Positions 40,283 to 49,775 of a DNA stretch of 64,000 nt are shown piece by piece (position 1 is the stretch's first letter; each line of letters starts with the position of its first letter). The position numbers and the translations under genes were made by a program. Below the pieces are notes generated by a model. It saw only the letters and a program-made list of their open reading frames with translations. It was not told where the DNA came from and searched no databases. The stretch spans positions 1,726,435 to 1,790,434 of the forward strand of contig CALSTG010000001.1 in the NCBI GenBank assembly GCA_943789205.1, given 5' to 3'. Source of the DNA: an uncultured Flavobacteriales bacterium (GTDB taxonomy: Bacteria > Bacteroidota > Bacteroidia > Flavobacteriales_D > Crocinitomicaceae).

Positions 40283-41092
40283 ATAGAGCCAAATTGATAG
40301 AACAAATAAGGCTGAAAAAATCATTTCTTTGTGTCGGATTAGATCCTGATCTCAGTAAAATGCCTAAACATCTTTTAGCGTCAGAGGATCCTATATTTGA
40401 GTTTAACAAGGGGATTATAGATGCAACAAAAGAATACGCGGTTGCATATAAACCGAATTTAGCCTTTTATGAATGTCTTGGCGTTTCTGGTTGGAATTCA
40501 TTTCAAAGAACAATTGAATACATACCTAAAGAATGCCTTATAATTGCCGACGCAAAACGAGGAGATATAGGCAATACTTCTTCGTATTATGCTAAAACCT
40601 TTTTTGAAACATATAACTGTAACGCATTAACAATTGCACCATATATGGGGTCAGACAGCGTAAAGCCTTTTTTAACCTATCCAGGACAGGTGGGCGGTTG
40701 TTTTGGCGATGACTTCAAATCAAGGTGCAAAAGATTTTCAGTTTATTGAATCTGAAAATACCCCAGTATTTGAATCTGTAGTTAGGAAGTGTATAGAGTG
40801 GGGAACACCTGAAAACTTAATGTTTGTAGTGGGAGCAACAAGGTCAGAAGATATTGCAAAAATAAGAAAGCTCGCACCAGAGTACTTTTTTTTAGTACCT
40901 GGAGTCGGCGCTCAAGGTGGCTCGCTAGAGGAGGTTGTTAAGTATGGGATGAACTCAGAGTGCGGATTGCTTGTCAATTCATCAAGAGGAATCATCTACG
41001 CGGATACATCAGAAGATTTCAAGTTAGGGGCAAAAAAAGAAGCGTCTAAAATACAATCCGCAATGGAAAAGCATTTAAGACGCTTAATGTAA
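40279..41092 (+). pseudogene. pyrF: Orotidine 5'-phosphate decarboxylase, frameshifted
   Basis: Final step of UMP synthesis. The first frame has [10 protein letters not shown], the catalytic [10 protein letters not shown] and [18 protein letters not shown], then stops at 40749 in another frame. The second frame holds [28 protein letters not shown] and the phosphate-binding NSSRGIIYA. Removing one G at 40689-40690 joins PGQ to WAV exactly, as in intact relatives. It is a sequence error or a real single-base insertion; the gene is normally needed for growth without pyrimidines. Confidence 0.85.
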
Positions 41093-41113
41093 ATGTTTTT
41101 GGGTTTAGGAACC

Positions 41114-41257
41114 TTATTTTGAAGCTAATTCTTGGAACTCAACATCTTGATCGATACTTCCGTAGGCATCACAGCTTGCTGTTCTTCCAGATCCACAAGA
41201 AATTAAAATTGTCGTTACAAAGGCTAGTAAAAATAATAATGTTGCTTTAGTTTTCAT
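41114..41257 (-). CDS. Small predicted lipoprotein
   Basis: A 47-residue reading frame with a signal sequence and lipobox: MKTKATLLFLLAFVTTILIS then CGSGR (Cys at residue 21), and an acidic tail (SIDQDVEFQELASK). The pattern is that of the many very small lipoproteins of Bacteroidota. There is no strong promoter that I can see. It is the only coding feature in the roughly 300 bases between pyrF and the barrel gene at 41390. Confidence 0.55.
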   Translation of the reverse strand: MKTKATLLFLLAFVTTILISCGSGRTASCDAYGSIDQDVEFQELASK

Positions 41258-41389
41258 GGTAGTATAATTTTGTTGTTCGTGTTAAGTCTAACGAGCCTTA
41301 CTGACATAAAGTTACAATTTTATTTAAATTTTATTGGAGTTGACATACAAAAAAAAGAATTTTATACGTTATAACATAGGGAAAACTAA

Positions 41390-43075
41390 GTGAACTTACG
41401 TGTATTCATATTGATTGGTATGATTTTGTTTATGGGCAGATTAATCGTCCATGGACAACAATATTATGCCCTGAGATTCAATGATGCAGGATTGCAAAAA
41501 AAATTCCCTAAAAAATTAAAGCTCGATACCTCTATTTTATATTCAGTAGATAATAATGTTCGTGCGCTGAGTTATGAACTAACTGAAAAGGGTTATTTCT
41601 TGCATGAAATTTCGATTGACACTCTAGAAAAGTCAATAATGATTAACTCCGGTAGGCATTTTGATGATATTATTTTAAATGGTACTCAATCTGCGGAACT
41701 GAGTATTTTTAAAAAGAAAAAACCAATTTTACGCTTAAACCCGAAAGAATTGGCTGATTATCTGGAACGGCAAACTATGAAATTTGCAAACATGGGATTT
41801 CCATTCGTACAGATTTCATTGGATTCAATTCGTATATCAGAAACTCAAATTGAAGCAAACCTCAAAGTTTCAAAGGGAAAATATTATACATTCAAAAAGC
41901 TTAACATTAAGGGAGATTCGAGCATATCTCAAAGAACCATTCATGGTATAATTGATTACCAATTAGATGAAGCATATGCTGAGCTTAAAGTGAGAGATGT
42001 AGATCGTAAAATCGAGCAATGCTCATTTATAGCTAGTATTAAGCCTGCGGAGATTATGTATACCTCTGAGGGTTTTGAAGTATTTATTTACGTGAAATCA
42101 ATAAAAGTTAGCTTCCTAAGGGGCGCTTTAGGATTACAGCCGAATCCGGTAAGTCAAAAAATGGCGTTAACAGGTGAGGTGAATTTAAAACTGGAGAATG
42201 CATTAAAGAAAGGGGAGCTGTTAAAATTTAATTGGCGAAGTATAAAGCCACAAACCCAGAGGATGAATTTTAATTTCAACTATCCTTATTTATTTCAAAC
42301 CCCTTTTGGTATTGAAGCACAGCTTTTATTATATAAAAGGGATTCAACTTTTTTAGATTTAAATACGGAATTAAACATTTCATACACTCTTGGTAATGGT
42401 TTTAAATTGCGAGCGCATTATCGTTTTTTACAGTCGAGTATTCTCAGCGGTGCAGCTTCAAGTAATGAATTCTCCAGTTTAAATGGATACCGAACAAATT
42501 CCTATGGGTTGTCTTTAGCAAAGCAAAATCTTGACAACCTCGTTAACCCGAGTAAAGGAAGAATATTTTCTTCTAAACTCTTTGTAGGTCAGAGAATACT
42601 TGATGAGGACAGTACGGAAATATTAGATCTAAAAAACACAACTTTAAGCGGGCATTTAATGTATCGAGAGTTTCTTCCTGTTTTCCCGAGACACGTTATA
42701 CATTTTGCAGCACTTTTTGATTTTTATAGTAGTGCTAAAATATTCGAAAACGAGTTGTATAGATTTGGAGGTTTAAATACCCTCAGAGGTTTCAATGAAG
42801 AGCAACTTTTTGCCTCTACTAAAGCTCAATTAACATTTGAGTATAGATTTTTACTAGACGAGAGCAGTAATGTGTTTTTATTTTACGACCAGTGCTTTTA
42901 TGAAAATGTCGCATCGAGTTATTATTATGACAAGCCTTTTGGATTTGGAGGTGGGATTTCTTTTGGTTCGAATATTGGTGTTTTTGCAATTACATATGCA
43001 ATTGGTAAAGAGTTCAGTAACCCTATTGATTTTAGGTCTAGTAAAATTCATTTTGGATACACTGCGTATTTCTAA
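41390..43075 (+). CDS. BamA/TamA-family outer-membrane protein
   Basis: A 561-residue protein with a signal sequence (FILIGMILFMGRLIVHG region), POTRA-like segments (about residues 60-230; KLNIKGDSSISQRTIHGIIDY) and a C-terminal 16-strand type barrel with the L6-like motif RFGGLNTLRGFNEEQLF and an end KIHFGYTAYF. GTG start at 41390. It is smaller than BamA and has fewer POTRA units, so the closest match is a TamA/other Omp85 member. The substrate is unknown. Confidence 0.85.
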   Translation: MNLRVFILIGMILFMGRLIVHGQQYYALRFNDAGLQKKFPKKLKLDTSILYSVDNNVRALSYELTEKGYFLHEISIDTLEKSIMINSGRHFDDIILNGTQSAELSIFKKKKPILRLNPKELADYLERQTMKFANMGFPFVQISLDSIRISETQIEANLKVSKGKYYTFKKLNIKGDSSISQRTIHGIIDYQLDEAYAELKVRDVDRKIEQCSFIASIKPAEIMYTSEGFEVFIYVKSIKVSFLRGALGLQPNPVSQKMALTGEVNLKLENALKKGELLKFNWRSIKPQTQRMNFNFNYPYLFQTPFGIEAQLLLYKRDSTFLDLNTELNISYTLGNGFKLRAHYRFLQSSILSGAASSNEFSSLNGYRTNSYGLSLAKQNLDNLVNPSKGRIFSSKLFVGQRILDEDSTEILDLKNTTLSGHLMYREFLPVFPRHVIHFAALFDFYSSAKIFENELYRFGGLNTLRGFNEEQLFASTKAQLTFEYRFLLDESSNVFLFYDQCFYENVASSYYYDKPFGFGGGISFGSNIGVFAITYAIGKEFSNPIDFRSSKIHFGYTAYF

Positions 43076-43093
43076 GAATTATATCTTTGCCTC

Positions 43094-44311
43094 ATGGATA
43101 AACACATCCTTTATCTTTCTTATGACGGAATGACGGACCCATTAGGACAATCCCAAGTTTTACCATACATAATAGGTCTCACGAAGGAAGGGTATTCTTT
43201 TCATTTGGTGAGTTTTGAAAAGCCAGATAGATATCTTCAAAATCGGACAACCATAGAAGCCATCTGTAAAGAGCATAACATTGATTGGCGACCTCTGAAG
43301 TATACAAAGCGACCACCCTTACTATCAACGGTTTGGGATGTTTTTAAAATGAAAAAAGTTGCCATAGAGTTACACAAAAAACATTCTTTGTCTTTGATCC
43401 ACTGCCGAAGTTATATTTCTGCATTAATTGGATTAAGTTTTAAACGAAATTACAAAGTACCTTTTCTTTTCGATATGCGCGGTTTTTGGGCTGATGAGCG
43501 CGTAGATGGTGGTTTATGGAATCTGAAAAATCCAATTTACAAAAAGGTCTATCAATATTTTAAGCGAAAGGAGGTTCAGTTTTTTAAAGAATCTGACCAC
43601 GTAGTTTCTTTGACCTCTAATGGAAAAAAAGAAATTTTGACATGGAAAGGTTTGGGGTACTTAGAGGAAAAAATAAGCGTGATTCCTTGTTGTGTTGATA
43701 CAAATAAATTTAATCCTGCTTTAATTGATGCGCAAGAGTTAGATAATTTAAGACAAAAATTAAACATAAAATCAAATCAGTATGTACTAGGTTATGTTGG
43801 ATCAATTGGAACTTGGTATATGCTAGATGAGATGCTCACTTTCTTTAAAAGAAATACCGAGAGCAAAATGAACCCTTTGTTTTTATTCATTTCAAAGGAA
43901 GACCCTCAATTTATCATAAATCGTGCAAAATCTATAGGTTTAGATGAAAAATCGATTCTTGTTACATCAGCAATGCATCATGAAGTTCCGCTTTTTATGA
44001 GTTTATTTACGTGCTCTATATTCTTCATTCTTCCGGCCTATTCAAAGAAGGCAAGTTCTCCTACAAAACAAGGTGAGTTGATGTCTATGGGTATCCCTTT
44101 AATTTGCAATGATGGTGTCGGTGATACTGGTGATATAGTTAGAGAGTATAATGCTGGATGCGTCGTTGCTGAAAATTCAATTCATGATTTTATAATTGAG
44201 GATATTGAGTTTGATAGAAAAAACACAATGCTCGGCGCAAAAAAATATTTTGGTTTAGACTATGGAGTTGCTACATTTCTGAAGGTTTACAATAAAATTA
44301 TGATAGAATGA
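43094..44311 (+). CDS. Glycosyltransferase family 4 protein
   Basis: A 405-residue GT-B enzyme. The start DKHILYLSYDGMTDPLGQSQ with the glycine-rich acceptor loop is common in Bacteroidota surface-glycan transferases; the C-terminal half has YVGSIGTWY and a donor-binding region (SSPTKQGELMSMGIPLICND). A TATCTTTG box ends only 4 bases before the ATG, so the mRNA may be leaderless. It overlaps the next glycosyltransferase by 4 bases. Confidence 0.88.
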   Translation: MDKHILYLSYDGMTDPLGQSQVLPYIIGLTKEGYSFHLVSFEKPDRYLQNRTTIEAICKEHNIDWRPLKYTKRPPLLSTVWDVFKMKKVAIELHKKHSLSLIHCRSYISALIGLSFKRNYKVPFLFDMRGFWADERVDGGLWNLKNPIYKKVYQYFKRKEVQFFKESDHVVSLTSNGKKEILTWKGLGYLEEKISVIPCCVDTNKFNPALIDAQELDNLRQKLNIKSNQYVLGYVGSIGTWYMLDEMLTFFKRNTESKMNPLFLFISKEDPQFIINRAKSIGLDEKSILVTSAMHHEVPLFMSLFTCSIFFILPAYSKKASSPTKQGELMSMGIPLICNDGVGDTGDIVREYNAGCVVAENSIHDFIIEDIEFDRKNTMLGAKKYFGLDYGVATFLKVYNKIMIE

Positions 44312-45387
44312 AAGCGACAAAAGGTCAATCTATAGTTTTTATTGTGCCATATCCTAGAGACCAAGCCCCATCTCAAAGGTTTAGATTTGAACAATATATA
44401 CCCCAACTTGAGCGTCAAGGTTTTAATATAACTTTTGCTCCTTTTCTAGATTCAAAGACATGGTTTAGTCTATACAAAAGTGGGAGTTTAAGAAATAAAA
44501 TATTTGGTGTAATTCAAAGTTTTTTACGACGCGTAATCCTAGTATTAACCATTCATAAATTTGACCATGTTTTTATTCATAGAGAAGCTTCTCATATAGG
44601 GCCTCCGGTTTTTGAATTCATAATTGCTAAAATTTTTCGGAAGAAATATATCTATGATTTTGATGATGCAATTTGGTTGGCTAATTATAGCGAATCAAAT
44701 GCGAAATTCCATAGATTAAAGGCTTACTGGAAAGTTAAGTATTGCATACGATGGGCAAATGTTGTCACAGTTGGAAATGATTACCTTGCGACTTATGCCG
44801 GGAGATACAACGATAATGTAAATGTAATACCAACAACAATAGATACAGAAAATTATCACAATACGAATACGGACTATTCAAAAAAGGTAGTTATCGGTTG
44901 GACTGGAACACATACGACTATGAGATTTCTAGATTTTTTGGTGCCAATTATAAAAGAGCTAGAGGCAGATTATGATTTTGAGTTTAGGGTGATCTCAAAT
45001 CAAAAGCCCATCTATAATTTAAAGTCATTAAATTTTGTAAAATGGAATAGAGAAACTGAAATTGATGATTTAAATGAAATCTCGATTGGAGTAATGCCCC
45101 TTGAAGATGAGATTTGGGCCGAAGGAAAGTGTGGTTTTAAGTGTCTTCAATACATGTCCCTGGGTATACCGTCCATTGTTTCGCCTGTGGGCGTTAATAA
45201 AAAAATTGTTGCGATGAATCAAAATGGGATTTTTGCAAAAAGTAAAGATGAATGGCGCGCTGCATTAGTTCATCTTATTCAAAATGAAGATGCGCGTATT
45301 AAATTAGGTGCTGCAGGTAAAGAAACTGTTCGATTAAAGTATTCAGTATTAGCCTACACCACGTCATTTTTAAACTTGTTTAAATGA
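44308..45387 (+). CDS. Glycosyltransferase family 4 protein
   Basis: A 359-residue GT4-type enzyme. The N-terminal IVFIVPYPRDQAPSQRFRFE and YDFDDAIWLANY, and the C-terminal VVIGWTGTHTTMRFL, ISIGVMPLEDEIWAEGKCGF and SLGIPSIVSPVG mark it. Sugar and acceptor cannot be read from the sequence. It lies in an overlapping series (GT, GT, rdgB) and probably makes cell-surface polysaccharide. Confidence 0.88.
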   Translation: MKATKGQSIVFIVPYPRDQAPSQRFRFEQYIPQLERQGFNITFAPFLDSKTWFSLYKSGSLRNKIFGVIQSFLRRVILVLTIHKFDHVFIHREASHIGPPVFEFIIAKIFRKKYIYDFDDAIWLANYSESNAKFHRLKAYWKVKYCIRWANVVTVGNDYLATYAGRYNDNVNVIPTTIDTENYHNTNTDYSKKVVIGWTGTHTTMRFLDFLVPIIKELEADYDFEFRVISNQKPIYNLKSLNFVKWNRETEIDDLNEISIGVMPLEDEIWAEGKCGFKCLQYMSLGIPSIVSPVGVNKKIVAMNQNGIFAKSKDEWRAALVHLIQNEDARIKLGAAGKETVRLKYSVLAYTTSFLNLFK

Positions 45388-45968
45388 AATTAATCTTTGC
45401 AACTGCCAACGATAATAAAGCAATAGAACTACAAAAATTAATGGGTGATACTATAGAAATAGAGAGCCTAAAGTCATTAGGATTCACAAAAGATATAGTC
45501 GAATCAGAGGATAGCTTAGAGGGTAATTCTTTATTAAAAGCGGACTCTGTATTCAATCATTTTAATAGGGCATGTTTTGCTGATGACACTGGGCTCGAAG
45601 TAGAGGCTTTAGATGGAGCTCCTGGAGTCTATTCAGCAAGATATGCAGGTCCGACTTGTGATTCAGAGAAAAACATGACGTTGCTTTTAAGGAATCTGAG
45701 TAATACAGAGAATTTAAAGGCACGATTTAGAACAGTTATTACTTTTAAAAGTAAAGGAATAACCAAACAATTCGAAGGTATTATTGATGGTACTATAGTT
45801 CTTGAAAAACGTGGGAGTAAAGGTTTTGGTTACGATCCTATATTCAAACCCAATTCATCTGATCTAACTTTTGGAGAAATGACGCTTGAACAAAAAAATG
45901 AATTTAGTCATAGAGCAAGGGCTTTTGCAAAACTTAAAGGGTATCTTTTAGCCATTGATAGTATCTAA
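45384..45968 (+). CDS. rdgB: Non-canonical purine NTP pyrophosphatase (RdgB/Ham1 family)
   Basis: House-cleaning enzyme that hydrolyses dITP and XTP. The 194-residue product has LIFATANDNKAIELQKLMG, EGNSLLKAD, the catalytic FADDTGLEVEALDGAPGVYS and GFGYDPIF. It overlaps the upstream glycosyltransferase by 4 bases. Confidence 0.95.
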   Translation: MKLIFATANDNKAIELQKLMGDTIEIESLKSLGFTKDIVESEDSLEGNSLLKADSVFNHFNRACFADDTGLEVEALDGAPGVYSARYAGPTCDSEKNMTLLLRNLSNTENLKARFRTVITFKSKGITKQFEGIIDGTIVLEKRGSKGFGYDPIFKPNSSDLTFGEMTLEQKNEFSHRARAFAKLKGYLLAIDSI

Positions 45969-45982
45969 ATGCAAAATTATAA

Positions 45983-46840
45983 ATGAGTAGCATGGGCATA
46001 TTTACAGGAAAAAAAGTACTTATTCTTGAGGGTGGGGGATTTAAAACTTCTTTTACTGGAGGTGTGTTAGATGCATTTCGTTCTGCTGATTATGAACCTT
46101 TTAATTCCTTTATTGGTGTTTCAGGCGGCAGTATAGCGATTTCTTATTTTTTAAGTAATAAGTACGGGTTTTTCTATCAGTGTATGCGTATGCTCTGTCA
46201 AGATGAGCGATTTATTAAATATCGTAAGGCGTTCAGTGATGGATTAATGAATCTTGATTTTTTTAATGAGATTGCTAAGAATGAATTTCCTTTTGATTTC
46301 GATACAGCCTGTGATAAGCTTATTGATAAAGATTATTTTATTGTTTTAACAGATAGTGAGTTAGGTACGACTCATTATTTGCAGCCCACTAGAGATAACT
46401 GGATTGATATGACTATAGCAGCCAGTACAGTGCCTATGCTTACAAAAGGTAAACATAAGGTGAATGGTGTTCATTATTCAGACGGAGGTATTTCAGATCC
46501 TATTCCAATAAGATGGGCTGTAGAAAATGGTGCTACGGATATTGTCCTAATAAGGACTACTCATTTTGGATTTAAACCTGGAATCTTCAGGCCTGAATAT
46601 CTCGTTTCCAAATTTTTAAGAGCAAGCGAGAAAATCATTGAGGATGTAGAAAATTTTCAATTAAATATAAAATCTTCCCTAGATTACATTGACACATTAC
46701 CCGAACATATTAAGGTTGATCAAATTGCTCCCGATGTCCCTCTGAATACTCAGATTTTTACTAATTCAGTAAAAAGTATTGAATTGGATTACCGAACAGG
46801 TTTAGAGTGTGGACTCAACTACCTGCAAAAGGTAAAATAA
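45983..46840 (+). CDS. Patatin-like phospholipase (cytoplasmic type)
   Basis: A 285-residue patatin. The oxyanion loop is EGGGFKTS, the nucleophile is S47 in GVSGG, and the catalytic aspartate is D167 in YSDGG. There is no signal or barrel, so it is a soluble YjjU/RssA-like form. The gene converges on folB with one base between stops. The substrate is unknown. Confidence 0.88.
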   Translation: MSSMGIFTGKKVLILEGGGFKTSFTGGVLDAFRSADYEPFNSFIGVSGGSIAISYFLSNKYGFFYQCMRMLCQDERFIKYRKAFSDGLMNLDFFNEIAKNEFPFDFDTACDKLIDKDYFIVLTDSELGTTHYLQPTRDNWIDMTIAASTVPMLTKGKHKVNGVHYSDGGISDPIPIRWAVENGATDIVLIRTTHFGFKPGIFRPEYLVSKFLRASEKIIEDVENFQLNIKSSLDYIDTLPEHIKVDQIAPDVPLNTQIFTNSVKSIELDYRTGLECGLNYLQKVK

Positions 46841-46841
46841 A

Positions 46842-47198
46842 TTAACTTCTAGAATCTATACCAATAGAAACGAAAGCGACATCGCCATTTATAGGCGGTC
46901 TCATTTTTTTTATGACAACTTTGAACTCAGAGCTTTTTGCAGCATTTTTAAGTCTTTTCATGATTCTGTTACCAACTGTTTCTATCAGCTTTGAACGAAT
47001 CGCCATCTCTTCTTTCACAATTTGATTGACCCATACATAATCAATGGTTTGGCTTAAGTCATCTTTTTCAGCAGCCTCAGTAAATTCTGTTTCGATGTAA
47101 ACATCAATACTATATTGACCACCAATGAGGCCTTCTTCTTCAAGACAACCATGATAGGCATAGAGTTTTATATCTTCAACGCTAATACTATGCTTCAT
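46842..47198 (-). CDS. folB: Dihydroneopterin aldolase
   Basis: Splits dihydroneopterin in folate synthesis. The 118-residue product carries DIKLYAYHGCLEEEG (HG and neighbouring residues of the active site), a DYVWVNQIVKEEM segment, and the C-terminal KKMRPPINGD. I chose the ATG at 47198; an in-frame start at 47219 adds 7 residues inside the gltX end. It overlaps gltX by 11 bases, so the two are co-transcribed. Confidence 0.9.
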   Translation of the reverse strand: MKHSISVEDIKLYAYHGCLEEEGLIGGQYSIDVYIETEFTEAAEKDDLSQTIDYVWVNQIVKEEMAIRSKLIETVGNRIMKRLKNAAKSSEFKVVIKKMRPPINGDVAFVSIGIDSRS

Positions 47199-48717
47199 TT
47201 TTGATTTTTTCAATCTCAATAAGCCCCGTACTCATCCGGTTTAGAACCTCTTCTTTACCCAGGAATGCTGCAATATCAAACATCCCTGGTCCAGCACCGA
47301 CTCCGGTGACTAATAATCTAAATGGAAGTAATACAGCACCAAATCCGAGTGATTTTTCTTCTAAAAAAGATTTAAATTTTGATTCAATATTTGATGCAGA
47401 AAATTCATCAATCCCTTCAATGATTTCTTGCCATTCTTGTACCAATGCTGGTGTTTGTGCTTTCCATTTTTTAGAAACTACTTTCTGATCATATCCTTTC
47501 GGTTTTTCAATCAAGTATGCACCATCTTTTATAATATCCGCTGCAAATGTTGCGCGCTCTTTCATCAACTCGCATATGGTTATTCTTTTTTGTTGGTTAA
47601 GGTTCACTGGAAACGAATCTTTGAGCATATCGGCTAAAGAATGCGCCGAGCTAGAGCGAATGTATTGTTGCTGAAACCATTTGGTTTTTTCAGGGTCAAA
47701 TTTAGCCCCACCTTTTGATACTCTATCGAGGCCAAATGCATCTGAGAGTTCTTCAAGGGAGAACAATTCTTGTTGTGTACCTGGATTCCAACCTAAAAAG
47801 GCGAGCATGTTAATAAAGGCTTCAGGGAAGTACCCTTTTTCTTTATATCCCGAGAATAATTCATCATCCTTTGTCAACCAATCAATAGGAAAGACTGGGA
47901 ATCCTAAGCGGTCACCATCTCTCTTCGATAACTTACCATTTCCATCGGGTCTTAATAATAGCGGTAAATGAGCGAATTTTGGTCTATCCCAATCCAATGC
48001 ATCGTATAACAACACGTGAAGAGGGGCTGAGGGCAACCATTCTTCTCCACGAATGACATGACTAATTTTCATCATGTGATCGTCAACAATATTGGCAAGG
48101 TGGTAGGTTGGCATTCCATCACTCTTAAAGAGAACTTTATCGTCAAGATTATTTGTATTAACCACAACCCATCCTCTTATTTCATCCTCAAAACGAACAT
48201 CCTCATTCCTTGGCATTTTCATACGAATAACGTAGGGTGTATTGGATGCAATCAATTCGTCTACCTCTGACTTTGGAAGTGTCAGAGAATTTCTCATACT
48301 TAATCTACTTACACCATTATACTGCCAATTAGGCATTCCCATTTTCTTAGCTTCATCGCGCATTTTAGTTAATTCTTCAGCGGTATCGAAGGCATAGTAT
48401 GCTTTTTCAGAGTTGATGAGTTTTTGAGCGTATTCGTGGTAGATGTCTTTTCGTTCAGATTGAATGTAAGGCCCGTAAGCACCTCCAATTCCAGGTCCTT
48501 CGTCAGGTGTTATGCCACACCAATCAAATGCATTGATGATGTAATCTTGAGCGCCCTGAACAAATCTTGTTTGATCTGTATCCTCAATTCTTAATATAAA
48601 GGTTCCATTATTTTTTTTTGCAAATAAATAATTATAGAGCGCCGTACGAACACCACCCATATGAAGAGGTCCTGTTGGAGAAGGAGCAAACCTAACGCGA
48701 ACGTTATCTTTAGACAT
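47188..48717 (-). CDS. gltX: Glutamyl-tRNA synthetase
   Basis: Charges tRNA-Glu. The class I HIGH-type motif is FAPSPTGPLHMGGVRTALYN (residues about 10-29) and the KMSKS-type motif is KLSKRDGD. The anticodon-binding region forms the last third. Length is 509 residues. It is the first gene of the gltX-folB pair. Confidence 0.97.
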   Translation of the reverse strand: MSKDNVRVRFAPSPTGPLHMGGVRTALYNYLFAKKNNGTFILRIEDTDQTRFVQGAQDYIINAFDWCGITPDEGPGIGGAYGPYIQSERKDIYHEYAQKLINSEKAYYAFDTAEELTKMRDEAKKMGMPNWQYNGVSRLSMRNSLTLPKSEVDELIASNTPYVIRMKMPRNEDVRFEDEIRGWVVVNTNNLDDKVLFKSDGMPTYHLANIVDDHMMKISHVIRGEEWLPSAPLHVLLYDALDWDRPKFAHLPLLLRPDGNGKLSKRDGDRLGFPVFPIDWLTKDDELFSGYKEKGYFPEAFINMLAFLGWNPGTQQELFSLEELSDAFGLDRVSKGGAKFDPEKTKWFQQQYIRSSSAHSLADMLKDSFPVNLNQQKRITICELMKERATFAADIIKDGAYLIEKPKGYDQKVVSKKWKAQTPALVQEWQEIIEGIDEFSASNIESKFKSFLEEKSLGFGAVLLPFRLLVTGVGAGPGMFDIAAFLGKEEVLNRMSTGLIEIEKIKNEA

Positions 48718-48733
48718 AATGTAAATTTGGTGG

Positions 48734-48741
48734 CAAAGATA
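48734..48741 (-). promoter_or_regulatory. -7 element of the gltX promoter
   Basis: TATCTTTG on the minus strand, a full TAnnTTTG match, 17 bases before the gltX start. No clear -33 TTG stands at 19 bases, so the promoter is only partly supported. Confidence 0.4.
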
Positions 48742-48761
48742 ATGAAATCAGATGGTTTACA

Positions 48762-49718
48762 TTAAGGATAACAATACAAAGTATCATAATGAGGGCTATA
48801 CCCTGCCCAAACTCCAAGTGCTCCTTCATTCATATTGCTAGGTATGTTTATGGGCGTGGCAAAAGGATTCCCTCCGTTCGATACTTGACTAGCTTTGCTC
48901 TTAAAAAAGCTATATGTTGCCTTATCTAGCTTTGAAAATTTTACAACTACCGTGTCTCCTAAACGATACATTCTTTTAAATTCTGAAAGATGCGTTGAGT
49001 CCCTTCTCGGCATTGGATTTTCGTAAGGAAAATCGAAAGTTAAACCATCAAAAAAGGTATCGTCGAAATAAGCGTCCCTTGTGGTCATGTAAATATCGTC
49101 TTTTGGCTTACCATTATTTTTTAAATTGAGTCGTTTAACCTCCCATTTGTAAGCATCGTATTGTCCAGCTTGATCTTTTAATTGTGCCCATGAATAGCCA
49201 TACTCTATTGTTTGTGGTTCGATATCCCAGTATAAACTTTCCAATGCTGTAGGTCCAGAAATTTGCGTAATTCCCGAATAGGATTTGGCATTGTGATTGA
49301 CAATTAGCTCATAGTCTTGATTTACTTCACCAATTAACATGTCTGTGCTGTATATAAAAATCGGTAATTCAAGAACCTGTTTGTGTTTTTTAAGTCCAAG
49401 CATTTCAGCCAATTTTTTTTGATGTAATGTATCCAGATTTGTAATGGCCTTTAATTCTAAATTAAAAGTATCTGATTGATTTACAATCTTGACGTCTGCA
49501 TTATAAATGTAATTTTCAAGAAATGCACTTAAATCTGTGGGGCTGTAGATCGATGAAGATTGTGAAAGAAGCACAATTGGGTTAAGTCCTGTTTCGATAC
49601 ATCCATCTACTACAAGAGTACCAACATCAGTTGGAATGATTTCTGTAGATTTCCTTTTTCTGCAAGAGGTACTAGAAAGGAACAAAAACAGCACAATAAT
49701 TATGCACTTGTAAAACAT
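48762..49718 (-). CDS. DUF4249 lipoprotein
   Basis: A 318-residue predicted lipoprotein (LFLFLSSTSC lipobox, then a basic RKRK). The mature start (TDVGTLVVDGCIETGLNPIV) matches the DUF4249 family, often encoded next to TonB-dependent receptors in Bacteroidota and thought to be their outer-surface partner. It lies 57 bases downstream of the nucleotidase pair, so it may belong to the same operon. Its ligand is unknown. Confidence 0.8.
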   Translation of the reverse strand: MFYKCIIIVLFLFLSSTSCRKRKSTEIIPTDVGTLVVDGCIETGLNPIVLLSQSSSIYSPTDLSAFLENYIYNADVKIVNQSDTFNLELKAITNLDTLHQKKLAEMLGLKKHKQVLELPIFIYSTDMLIGEVNQDYELIVNHNAKSYSGITQISGPTALESLYWDIEPQTIEYGYSWAQLKDQAGQYDAYKWEVKRLNLKNNGKPKDDIYMTTRDAYFDDTFFDGLTFDFPYENPMPRRDSTHLSEFKRMYRLGDTVVVKFSKLDKATYSFFKSKASQVSNGGNPFATPINIPSNMNEGALGVWAGYSPHYDTLYCYP

Positions 49719-49775
49719 AGGAAGGGTAAGTTACAAAATGTATTTCTTAAGAAAGAAAGCTTGAAGAACGAATCC

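Noticed and set aside
40279-41092. Programmed frameshifting in pyrF
   Set aside because: No slippery heptamer or stimulatory structure is apparent and pyrF is not known to use recoding; an indel is simpler.
41340-41367. A TTGACA / TTATAC pair upstream of the barrel gene at 41390
   Set aside because: It resembles a proteobacterial sigma-70 promoter; the Bacteroidota sigma factor uses a different consensus, so it is probably chance.
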